Shown piece by piece: positions 37,501 to 46,318 of a stretch of 64,000 bases of DNA. Origin of the DNA: Trachythela sp. YZ-2020 (taxonomy: Eukaryota > Cnidaria > Anthozoa > Malacalcyonacea > Clavulariidae); assembly GCA_016169945.1 (NCBI GenBank), contig JADLSH010000388.1, positions 6,460,501 to 6,524,500 of the forward strand. The letters are read 5' to 3'. The notes under the pieces were generated by a model. That model was not told where the DNA came from. It did no database searches and saw only the letters and a list, made by a program, of their open reading frames with translations. Both the position numbers and the translations under genes were made by a program. Position 1 is the stretch's first letter, and every line of letters begins with the position of its first letter.

Positions 37501-37736
37501 AAGGCATATTCAATATTCATAGACCTCGTCATAGACTTCAGTATTGTTATGCCGTCAAGCATATAAATTACTGTAAATTGCATGTATATAAGCGAGATAT
37601 ATTAAAGATCTTTTCAACTTAAGTTAACTACAGAATTAACTATAGCATATGTAGAATGAATTTGAATTTCACTTACCTTTCCCTTGGCTTCTTTCTTATA
37701 CAAGTAGTCTGTATACGAACCCTTATTCTCATTCAT
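34541..37736 (-). CDS. PH-domain protein with Ser-rich tail
   Basis: Six exons on the minus strand: 37736-37677, 37321-37253, 36818-36708, 35825-35769, 35467-35245, 34878-34541; frame closes to 285 aa. Residues 7-99 form a pleckstrin-homology domain: TDYLYKKEAKGK, WVPYWVVLDGKYLKFYETD, LIGSVEIVSKTK, SFPFMLCAAHGRHLL and a final helix RRHRWMTAIYQAAE with the invariant Trp at about 90. The rest is low-complexity, acidic then Ser/Pro-rich (SPLTLDASYFGKSRSLSSL), likely disordered and phosphorylated. PH domains bind phosphoinositides or proteins at membranes. An orthologue among vertebrate PLEKH genes is not clear. The assignment of the last two exons rests on splice sites and frame only. Confidence 0.8.
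36025..36515. repeat. ~96-bp tandem repeat, five units
   Basis: GGTACAGTCAGTGTTGATAT recurs at about 36123, 36221, 36315 and 36413, with an incomplete unit before. Each unit holds ACATACAGCACACAAACGAC and AGATGCAGACTATTTCACAT. It lies in intron 3 of the PH gene. Confidence 0.9.
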
Positions 37737-38290
37737 TATTTCTCCTTGCGTGTGAAACCGCAGGACTTATTATAAACCTGTTCAGGCAGATTTAATGTGT
37801 TAGCAACACGAGAACACGCGTAAGCTATGCGTGCTTTAGCTTTACAGTTTTGTTACCAGACAACTCCATTTACACACAACATTATAATATTTTACATAGG
37901 TTGAAGGTCAGGCAAGCTAGGCAAATATATTTAAGGTTTTAATCTGTGTTCAAACAGGACATATAAACAAAACAACGTTGCCAAGACAGCGATACGTCAG
38001 TTTTAGTCACAGTTAAGCGTTATTATTCATTATTATTCAATTCGTCACAAATGTTTACAAAAGGCACTATTTACATCACATATTACAAGACAACCTACGT
38101 GACTGGGATGTTGAACAGGACTTTCGTCCCAATTAATACCTCACCCCTAATAGTTTATATAACTAGGCACTTTCACGGTGTAAGGACGAACGAAGGTCTA
38201 ACAGTTAGCTTAATAATAGGTTAACCCCTAATTCTAATGAAATGTCACGGTTGCTCACACACCGAGAAAGTTCATGAAACCTCCTTATAA
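37737..38290. other. Intergenic, upstream of PH gene
   Basis: No exon or repeat structure is visible. It separates the PH-gene start from the 3' end of a dead LINE. Confidence 0.5.
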
Positions 38291-38292
38291 CC

Positions 38293-39365
38293 TCACTTTA
38301 ACGAACATAAACTAAAGCATGTCTTTATCTCGGTGGGTAGACTGTTCCAAAGTTTAGCTGATCTGATGAAGTAAGAGTTTTTGAAGTAATCTTGATTGTG
38401 TTTGATGATGAGATAGAAGTCATTTTCGTCGTAGTTTCGTGATTTATAGCCAGGATTATAAGTAGATATATATTTATTTATATCCATTGTTATGAGTTGG
38501 TAATAGGAGTATTAGATCAGAAATCTCCCTTCGGAAGTCCAGCGGAAGAAGACAAGTTTTCTGCAACCGTTCCACGTAGGACATATCTTTTGGATAGTTC
38601 ATGATGAATTTTGTGGCCCATTTCATTTTCGATCAGCATGCGATGTTTAATGGTGTAGGGCGACCACAAGCTACTCGCGTATTCTAGCTTAGGTCTTACC
38701 AGCGCACAATAAAGAATCTTTCTTGTGTTGGTATCTTTCACTTCCTTGCAGATTTTTTTGATCAAGACCAAGTGTTTTATTTGCCTTAGATACCATACTT
38801 TCAATGTGTATTGACCACGATAAGTTGTTGGATATCAGCACACCAAGATCCTTGATGTTGGACACTTGTTCAAGAGTATGACCGTTAATACTATAATTAG
38901 CTTGAGTAGGAATTATTTTTCTTGAGATGTGCATGGCCTTACACTTTGTTTCGTTTAGTTCCATTAGATTATCAGCAGTCCAGGTTGTCAGATTTGAAAG
39001 ATCATGTTGAAGTAAAGCAGAAGATGTAGGAAGAACCAGTGGTCGGTAAAGTTTTGGATCATCCGCAAATAATGCCAGTGTAGATTTATTTTCCATGTAA
39101 GTTGGAATGTCATTGCAATAAATGATAAATAACAACGGTCCGAGTATGGAACCTTGTGGCACGGCTGATTTTACGGGAAGCCATTCAGAGTAAATACCGT
39201 GGACAACAACTCTTTGCTGTCTGTCTGTAAGGTAGCTTTGAAACCAAGACAGTAGAGATCCTCTGATTCCCAAATTTTCAAGTTTACGTAGAAGGAGATG
39301 GTGTGGAACTTTGTCGAAGGCTTTCGAGAAATCAAGGTATATGGCATCAACTTAATTCCCACTTG
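38293..39365 (-). pseudogene. 5'-truncated, frameshifted non-LTR retrotransposon (LINE) RT
   Basis: Reverse transcriptase remains on the minus strand. DFSKAFDKVPHH (motif A) lies near 39330, VPQGSILGPLLF near 39150 and FADDPKLY (motif C) near 39065, followed by LGVLISNNLSWSIHI and, in another frame, RKILYCALVRPKLEYASSLW. The end has LWNSLPTEIK, a common LINE C-terminal motif. At least two frameshifts split it and everything before motif A is missing. This is the CR1/jockey-like group as judged by eye. It is not functional. Confidence 0.88.
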
Positions 39366-40034
39366 CCACCGTTGTTTCAATATGCTTAAACATATTGAGG
39401 GTCGTGAAGGGGTAAAAAGGGAACTGGGAAAATGGGATTCACATCAATGGGACTGGGATCTAACCGCTGGGAATGGGATAAACAATTTTGGAAACGGGAA
39501 TGGGATTTCTCTAATATCTGACATATCTGCTTAAATTAACCCATTTTTGACCTGAGCAGACACAATCATAGAATCAGTATTTTTCGCCTCAGCACGCAAA
39601 CAAGTTCTAGCTTACCAAGGCCAGTGGTTCCATTCCCCAGCATTAATTCGTTCTCAATAACTCGAAACTTCCTTCTTTTTCACAAAATTTTCTTCCAAAA
39701 ATCTCTAAATTTCGTAACATTTTTGCTTCCAGATTGTTATTAAAATTCACTCATTTCTTGGTACTTAAATGACCATAGAAACATATTGTATATTTCATCC
39801 GGTATATTTAGATACTGTGCGGGTAAAATATACGCTAAAAGTTACTAGCGCTTCCGGCGTTCTTCGTTATGATACTATATTCAAATAACCAGGAACCGGT
39901 CTTTAATTACAGGGGGGAGCTAGCACAAATTAAATGATATCTTTATATAAAATTTATTTTGACATCCCCCCTCCGAAAAAAATTACTTATTTGTCTACTG
40001 TTGTATAGCCTGTTGACGGCTGTGCACAGGCTAA
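39366..40034. other. Intergenic; GGGAATGGGAT-rich stretch
   Basis: 39440-39520 repeats GGGACTGGGAT, GGGAATGGGAT and AACGGGAATGGG. No gene is seen. Confidence 0.5.
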
Positions 40035-40471
40035 AGCCTCTTACAGACGAGCAAGTTTTCTATGACAAGTTTTTATATGACAAGTTCTATTTGCCAATTG
40101 TACGTGTGTACGTACAGTCGTACAACAAATTTTCTATGACAAGTTTTTGGTTTTCTGACCGCAATGATAGCTAACACAACAATAGATTGCTGACCAACCG
40201 CTCCTAAGTGCTCAAATTACTTTGACAAGTTTTCCTTGTTGACCCATACAGGGCCGTCCTCAGAAAAGACGGCCCTGGACCCATAGACGAGCAAAATTTA
40301 TACTTTGCCAATTTTTTCTATGACAAGTACACTTGTTCAAAAGCTAGCATGTTAGCTTTTGAACAAGTGTACTTGTCATAGAAAAAATTGCCAAAGTTGC
40401 GTATACAGACGAGCAAATAAAACTTGTCATATAAAAACTTGTCATAGAAAACTTGCTCGTCTGTAAGAGGC
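40035..40471. mobile_element. TTAA-type foldback MITE with nested palindrome
   Basis: Ends AGCCTCTTACAGACGAGCAA and TTGCTCGTCTGTAAGAGGC are inverted. TTAA follows on the right and CTAA (one change) precedes on the left. Inside, 40304-40397 is a palindrome with arms of about 45 bp, one mismatch and a 5-nt loop. Same family as 29579-29971. It also contains a 29-bp hAT insertion at 40249. Confidence 0.82.
40249..40277. mobile_element. 29-bp hAT micro-element with 8-bp target duplication
   Basis: CAGGGCCGTC, nine bases, then GACGGCCCTG. GACCCATA stands exactly on both sides (40241-40248 and 40278-40285). Its termini equal those of the 401-bp hAT MITE at 43628-44028. The element is essentially two terminal repeats and nothing else. 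Confidence 0.85.
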
Positions 40472-40916
40472 TTAACTGTTGTAGTGTTGTATAGTATTCA
40501 CCATTATGTTTTATATGAAATAGGGAGTAGTAACATTTGCCGAAAAATTACACTAATGGAAAGAATTAAGATTATTTTATTGACTCTGATATAAACTGCC
40601 AGTACGCCTGTTGACGTCTGTGGACTGATGAAGGGGCTTTGCTCGAAACGTTAGATTTTGAATGCGCTTGTTCTCATCGCTCATTCTCAATACTCTATGA
40701 TCAGTGTACAAGAAAATTGCCTGGATGATGGTAAGTTGATGGTTCACTCTCCACAATAGGTGGACGCAGGATGCGTATATTTTGGTAACGGAATGAAAGG
40801 AAGAAAAATCATGGGATTCGGGATTTTTAGAAGTCACGGGATGCAGGTTACCAAGATCTATATCTCAAAATTAAATCAAAGATCTCTCAAAAGACTCAAA
40901 ATTATCAAGATCTATG

Positions 40917-42900
40917 CTATAATACTGGACTCATCGCTCCACTTTCCTCACTCTCTTCAGTCCCCAACAAGATGCCCTCATCTTCTGTCCCAGACCCCAG
41001 CCTACTATACTCTGTCCTGTATGTTACTTGTGAAAATTCTTGATTCCCTTTCCTGACACGTGCTCGTTCATTTTTAAACCAATTGTTCACGTGACGAAAA
41101 TCTACTTTCTCCCGACCGGGTGTCTTCCGAAACTCATTCTTGTTTAATTCCTGAGCAAGTTCAGTCATTTTTTGTGTCGATGGGTGTGACTGTGCATCGA
41201 ATGAAGTTCTCAGGAGGGGCAACTCTTCTTTAGGACTAAAAACAATCTTCTTGCTTCGTTGTGCTACATAAGAGCCTCGTTTTGATGGCATATCGTCGTT
41301 GTCATCAAGGTCTTCTGGGTTGGAAAGCATCATGGAATCGTACCACAGGCCAAAAAGACGGATTTTCTCAGCTGAGACTTTACAGTAATATTGATCTCTG
41401 GATATTTGCGATAACATTCCCTACATGAGGAAAAAGTAGTTCTTATATTCTGACTGACCAACCCACTAACCGACCGACCGACCGACCGACCGACCGACCG
41501 ACCGACCGACAGACAGACCGACCGACCGACCGACAGATCAACCAACTGACCAACTGACCGACTAAACCAACTGACCGACGGATAGGCCGACCGACCAACA
41601 GACTGACAGACCAACCGACCGACAGGCCGATCGACGAACCAACTGACTGACCGACTGACTGACAACCAATTAATTGACTGACTTGCTGCATTAACAGTAC
41701 CTACCATCCAAATACATACCTGTGAAAAAGGGCAGTTCAATCTCTCTAGTTGTGTTTGACTATAAGTTTGCAAAAGTTGTTTCACAACTTCACGTACAGT
41801 CTCATCCGTCCAAATTTTGCTTAAAACAGTGAGATTGGAAAGATAAAGTGAAATTATTTTGTAAAAATTTAAAGATCAATCACAATTGTCTTGTGAAGTT
41901 GGGTTAACTAAAAATATCATGAGTTATCTTACTCAGTACATAGGTGTAAATGAGCAACCATCTTGCTGTCTTCAACATGTAACAATGGACCAAAAACTGT
42001 TTCCAAACTTAGGTCTGACTCATTTTGTTTATAAACAAAACTGGAAAGTGGCAGTGGCTTCCATGTCGGTCGTACTTGAATGAGCACTAAAAGAAAGATG
42101 GAAGGAATTATCAAAAGCACTGTGAGAGGAACTCAAAATAAAATACAGAGTGAAAATGTACAACTTTTCGAAGAGCATTATGACTCTGATAATGGTATAC
42201 AAAGTCTGAAAGAAGAAATAAGGGGCCATAGTTGGGTTTGTAAATCCCAAAATGCTATGCTCAAATTGTCTTAGTATCCCACATACATTACTTCAACTTT
42301 GTTCCACGATTCTTAAAATCCCAAATCCCACCAGTTCTCTTTCATTAATCTGAAATCTCATTATCAAGATGTCACCCTGCATTCTGCAAAAACCTATCAC
42401 AGACCCTCTGCACCGCCCAGGATTAGCATTATGATAGCGATTTATAGAAGACTTGGGTTCAAGCTTCATGGTTGACGGTTCGTTTTTTGTTGCTAACCAG
42501 AAAAATTATATGACCTGCTCACCCTTGACCCTTCCCCCAAATATGACATGCTATGATTCTATCTAATTACAAATCATTTTTAGAACTATACTCAACATCC
42601 CAAACAAGTACAATAAATTCCGATTATATTCAAAACAGTAACAATAATATACACACCACCTTTGACATTACTAGCCTTAAGTATATCCTTGCCTTCGACT
42701 TTACCCTGCTCGTATAACTGTTGTAAAAATTTGGAGGCGAGAGACGACAAATTACTCGATGACTCAATGTAAACAAAGCTTTGATCTTCCTCCGATTTTT
42801 CCTCAATTTTTGCCCCTTCCTCGACTGTCGATCCTGGACGATGGAGTTCAACTTTAAACCGTGCTTTATATTTTTCACAAGGTTCCGATTTTGCCTCCAT
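40917..42900 (-). CDS. SATB/Dve (CMP)-class homeobox transcription factor
   Basis: Four exons on the minus strand: 42900-42660 (donor could also be 3 nt later), 42086-41933, 41819-41720, 41420-40917; 332 aa. Residues 1-131 match the SATB ubiquitin-like oligomerisation domain (LASKFLQQLYEQGK; then VLIQVRPTWKPLPLSSFV and VAHLHLC). Residues 132-195 match the SATB CUT-like domain: WTDETVREVVKQLLQ, CPFSQ, then ISRDQYYCKVSAEKIRLFGLWY. Residues about 220-291 are a divergent homeodomain with extra residues before helix 3, ending VNNWFKNERARVRK. This order (ULD, CUTL, homeodomain) is that of SATB1/2 and, in part, Drosophila Dve. Such proteins organise chromatin or repress target genes. Only one CUT-like unit is visible. 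The tail is acidic. Confidence 0.85.
41458..41690. repeat. CCGA tetranucleotide-derived repeat in intron 3
   Basis: (CCGA)n decays into CCAACTGACCGA-type text. Minus-strand frames through it (SVGRSVGRSVG) are artefacts and not part of the homeobox protein. Confidence 0.9.
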
Positions 42901-43469
42901 AGTTCTTGTTTGTCGATCGTTTTTCAGTCAAAGTTATACATAAATGCTTACATATTTTTCCTTTAGACTGTCTATGAAAGCTGAAGTTGCTGAACAAAGA
43001 GTTCCAATTTTAATCATAATTATTATCTGGAATAATTATCCCCGAGTCTCGACCAATCGGATTAATGGATTATATTAATAGTCATTAAGGCAATATACAT
43101 GACTGCTGTATCCAACTGGACTAACATCAAAGTCAGGATTGGCGTTAGGCCCGTTAGGGTGGAGGTTGGGGTTAAATTATACATTTCGTGTAGGGCTACA
43201 TAAAGAACCTACCGAATTTGTTTAATTATTGCTGTCGCAGTTTTGCCGCAGCAGACTAATTTGATCATAGATGAATTTGATACAGCTAGGCAAAATCTCA
43301 ATTTGCTATAGACTTTGATATAGAATTCCAGGATTAACTCGTACCAATGCGCAAAGAATATACTACAAATACAATTGTGTCAAGGCAGTTTGCCAAATTG
43401 AAATTGCACTCAGTGCTTCGAAGCCTGGAAGGCGAAACATTTCCTGACACTGTAGCCTGCATAGCAGGC
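42901..43469. other. Intergenic, upstream of homeobox gene
   Basis: No exons are seen. A GGCGTTAGGCCCGTTAGGGTGG stretch near 43140 is the only G-rich feature. Confidence 0.45.
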
Positions 43470-43580
43470 GTTTGAAAGGGGAGGGTGGGGGAGAAGGGGG
43501 GGGAGAAACGGAGGAGGGGGGGAGAAACGGAGAGGGGAGGAGTGGGGGGGAGGGAGAGACGGAGGGGGAGAAACGGATCA
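43470..43580 (+). repeat. G-rich purine repeat (GGGGGAGAAACGGA)n
   Basis: Imperfect repeat of GGGGAGAAACGGAGG-type units with long G runs, which could form quadruplex structure. Both-strand open frames here are low-complexity. Confidence 0.85.
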
Positions 43581-43627
43581 CAACTGGGCGCATTACAATG
43601 TCTGTAAGAGTAATAAATATTCGCGAG

Positions 43628-44028
43628 CAGGGCCGTACTCAGAAAATATTCCAGGGGGGGTGTAAGGTGGTTTCAACCCAATGCCAAACAAACTTAAACC
43701 GACTACTTTTTATTTTTGTCATCATAAAAATTCTTGTTTTCTGTGTCGACGGGGGGCGGATGAAAATTTTTCGGATTACTAACGTTCTTATATTACTATT
43801 TCAACAATAAATAAGTTCGTTCCTACCAAAAAATTTACTTCTTAAAACCAAAAATTTCCTTTTTCTATTCTTTGTGCCGACTTGTTTTGTACCGACTGGT
43901 TTTGTGCCGACTTGTTTTGTGCCGACTAGTACAGTTTTGGGCCGACTCAAATCTCGCTTCTGCCGACTAAATCTCCACACCCCAAACCCCTGTAACACCC
44001 CCCAAACCCCCCCGTAGATACGGCCCTG
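43628..44028. mobile_element. hAT-type MITE, perfect 8-bp target duplication
   Basis: Begins CAGGGCCGTA and ends TACGGCCCTG. TTCGCGAG flanks it exactly (43620-43627 and 44029-44036). It is 401 bp, contains repeated TTTTGTGCCGACTTG motifs, and has no transposase. Confidence 0.92.
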
Positions 44029-44361
44029 TTCGCGAGAGAAGATAGTGTTTTGCATGATTTCGTAGCAAAATAGACCATGTCTACCGTCTACGCAGAAAAA
44101 TCAGCGAGTTTATAAATGTGACATACTGACATGAAATACGAACTATAAAAGCAATGATCGAAGAACTTTTAGTATTATCTAATTTAATAATAAACAAGTT
44201 GGAACTTGGAATGTAAACTTAAAGGAAGTTATATACGTTGTAGTATGCTAAAAAGGCAGTATTTACTACATTTTAGGTAACCTAGTATGAGAGTAACTTG
44301 CTAAGATGCGACCTCTCAGCCAAGAGCACTCGTGTGCGACAGGCTTTAAAATCTAACTAGT

Positions 44362-45891
44362 TCAGGTCTTTTTTCTTGGTATAAACTTCACTAAGATAGG
44401 TCTGTCTGGTTTCATTAACCCTTTGATCATGGCCTTTTTCACCTCCGTTTCACCAGCATACTCCAAACGAAAATTAAGTAAGAGCTTGCTTATCAACGTA
44501 TACATCATTGATTCCGCCAATCTCCGACCTAAACACATTCTGACCCCGTAACCAAACGGTAACGACGTGAACTGGTTTAACTCATTCTTCTTTCCCGTTT
44601 CATCACGGAGCCATCGTTCTGGTACAAACTGCTTCGCGTCTTTCCCGTAAACGCGTTCGTCAACCGACAGCAAATGCTCGTGCATTAAAACGTACACACC
44701 AGCTGGAATATTGTATCCAAGAACGTCTAAGTCCTTATCAAACACCCGAGCGATCAGGAATGCACCGGCAGGGTTCATGCGACCGGACTCCTTCAGAGTC
44801 GCCTTGATAAACGATAAACGTTGGATGTTCGTTTTCGATACGTCTCCGTCAGGTCCAAGGACAGATATAAACTCCTGATAGAGTTTTTCCTGCGCATCTG
44901 GATGCCTAGATATTTCATATAGGAGCCAAAGACATGTCGTACTCGTCGCATCAATGCCGGCTGCCATCAATCCAGTAAGATACATCGCCATATTCTTCGG
45001 TGTAACTTCTGCTTTGGCAGACAGATATTCAAAAAATGTCTGTGTTTCGCTGCCTCCTTGGTGTTCTTGCTTCTTCGCCAACTCCTTATTGATAATGTCC
45101 ATACCAGTAGCTTGATTTGTAAGAAAACTCCTCTTCAAAACATAATACGCCGGAATCTTGATGTACTTGTGAAGAGGGGCTGTAAAATTAAGTGTTCCAA
45201 CACTTCTCACTATCTTTTGGGCTGACTCGATGAACTCGACTGCATCAGGATCTGGTGGGTGATTGTAGAAGCCAAGACGCTGGTTGAACAAGCACGCGGC
45301 TATTGCCTCCACCGTCCAGCAAGGTAACTCCTTTTCAAGATTATTTATCGTCCCGTCGCGCTGCGAAAGAAGCTGCATTCGTTTCACAACGTCGCTCGCT
45401 ACAGTGTTTAATATAGGCAATGTTCCAAGTACGTCCTTTGGACGCATCAGCTTCGGTGATAGTAGCGATCTCGCCGGATACCATTTATCGTAGTCGTTTG
45501 AGACGATCCCAAAACCTGTGTCAGGATTAATTTCGTCCCCAACGTCAACCACGGCATCAAAGCCCGGCCGCATCTGAAAATTCTTTTCGGTGCGTAAAAC
45601 TTTCATCGTAGCTTCTACGTCGGAAATGTTCACAATTCGAGTGCCCAATATTTCCTCCTTGTAAATTCGGCCATATCTTTCGAAGCGATTGCTTGCGACT
45701 TCAAAGAAAGAGCTTTTTGTATGCACAAATTCCATGATATTTCGAATGGTTCCTTTGGGGCCAGGCAGTACTGAGTATGGAAGCACTTTGCTTTCGTCTG
45801 ACGCCACCGATACGGTAGATGAACAAAATGACCTGACAACTCCTCGTTGAAAGTAATGAGAACTTCGGAAAGAACTAGATAGAAACGCCAT
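44362..45891 (-). CDS. Mitochondrial-clan cytochrome P450, intronless
   Basis: A single uninterrupted frame of 509 aa. Residues 1-30 are Ser/Arg-rich without acidic residues until later, a probable mitochondrial presequence. The I-helix has AGIDATSTT, the K-helix ESGR (ExxR), the meander PERWLRD, and the haem loop FGYGVRMCLG with the axial Cys at about 453. These mark the mitochondrial CYP clan (relatives of CYP11, CYP24, CYP27), which takes electrons from ferredoxin and acts on sterols or xenobiotics. Substrate unknown. All neighbours have many introns, so the intronless state suggests retroposition or intron loss. Frame and motifs are intact, so it is probably functional. Confidence 0.92.
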   Translation of the reverse strand: MAFLSSSFRSSHYFQRGVVRSFCSSTVSVASDESKVLPYSVLPGPKGTIRNIMEFVHTKSSFFEVASNRFERYGRIYKEEILGTRIVNISDVEATMKVLRTEKNFQMRPGFDAVVDVGDEINPDTGFGIVSNDYDKWYPARSLLSPKLMRPKDVLGTLPILNTVASDVVKRMQLLSQRDGTINNLEKELPCWTVEAIAACLFNQRLGFYNHPPDPDAVEFIESAQKIVRSVGTLNFTAPLHKYIKIPAYYVLKRSFLTNQATGMDIINKELAKKQEHQGGSETQTFFEYLSAKAEVTPKNMAMYLTGLMAAGIDATSTTCLWLLYEISRHPDAQEKLYQEFISVLGPDGDVSKTNIQRLSFIKATLKESGRMNPAGAFLIARVFDKDLDVLGYNIPAGVYVLMHEHLLSVDERVYGKDAKQFVPERWLRDETGKKNELNQFTSLPFGYGVRMCLGRRLAESMMYTLISKLLLNFRLEYAGETEVKKAMIKGLMKPDRPILVKFIPRKKT

Positions 45892-46318
45892 TGTTAATTT
45901 GTGAGAAACGTTCCTTGCGATTTTGTCAACCGGTGTGACTTGAATGTTTTATAGTCCAATATGTACCGTTTGTAAATTACAATATCACAGTTCTGCAATA
46001 TTGTTTGGTATGCAGTGACGTGTCTTCACATATTATGTCTTTGTCAAACATAATATGTATTCTTGAACGCTTCAATAATTATGCCTACGGCTACGCCTAT
46101 TAATGTTGTGGAGCATTTTGCTATTTTCTTTGGTATATACTCAAAATTTCTTTAAAGAAGTGCAAGTTGTGATGGGATAAAGTAAAGTTTAAAGTAGTTT
46201 ATGTCCGCCTTTTATAAGTTGGCGTTTGGGCAACGCTTCCTTCACAAATACGTCGAGCGATGAATGGCTGCTTTCTAATTCAAGCTTTTTGAGGTTCCAC
46301 TTATAAAATAATCAGTTA
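45892..46318. other. Intergenic, upstream of P450
   Basis: No exon is seen. It contains an inverted ACATATTATG / CATAATATGT pair near 46025-46055. Confidence 0.45.

Noticed and set aside
41443..41691. SVGRSVGRSVG-type minus-strand frame next to the homeobox exons
   Set aside because: A translated CCGA microsatellite in intron 3; the spliced protein skips it in frame.
43363..43810. Pro/Ser- and Gly/Glu-rich frames
   Set aside because: Low-complexity readings of the G-rich purine repeat and a hAT MITE.
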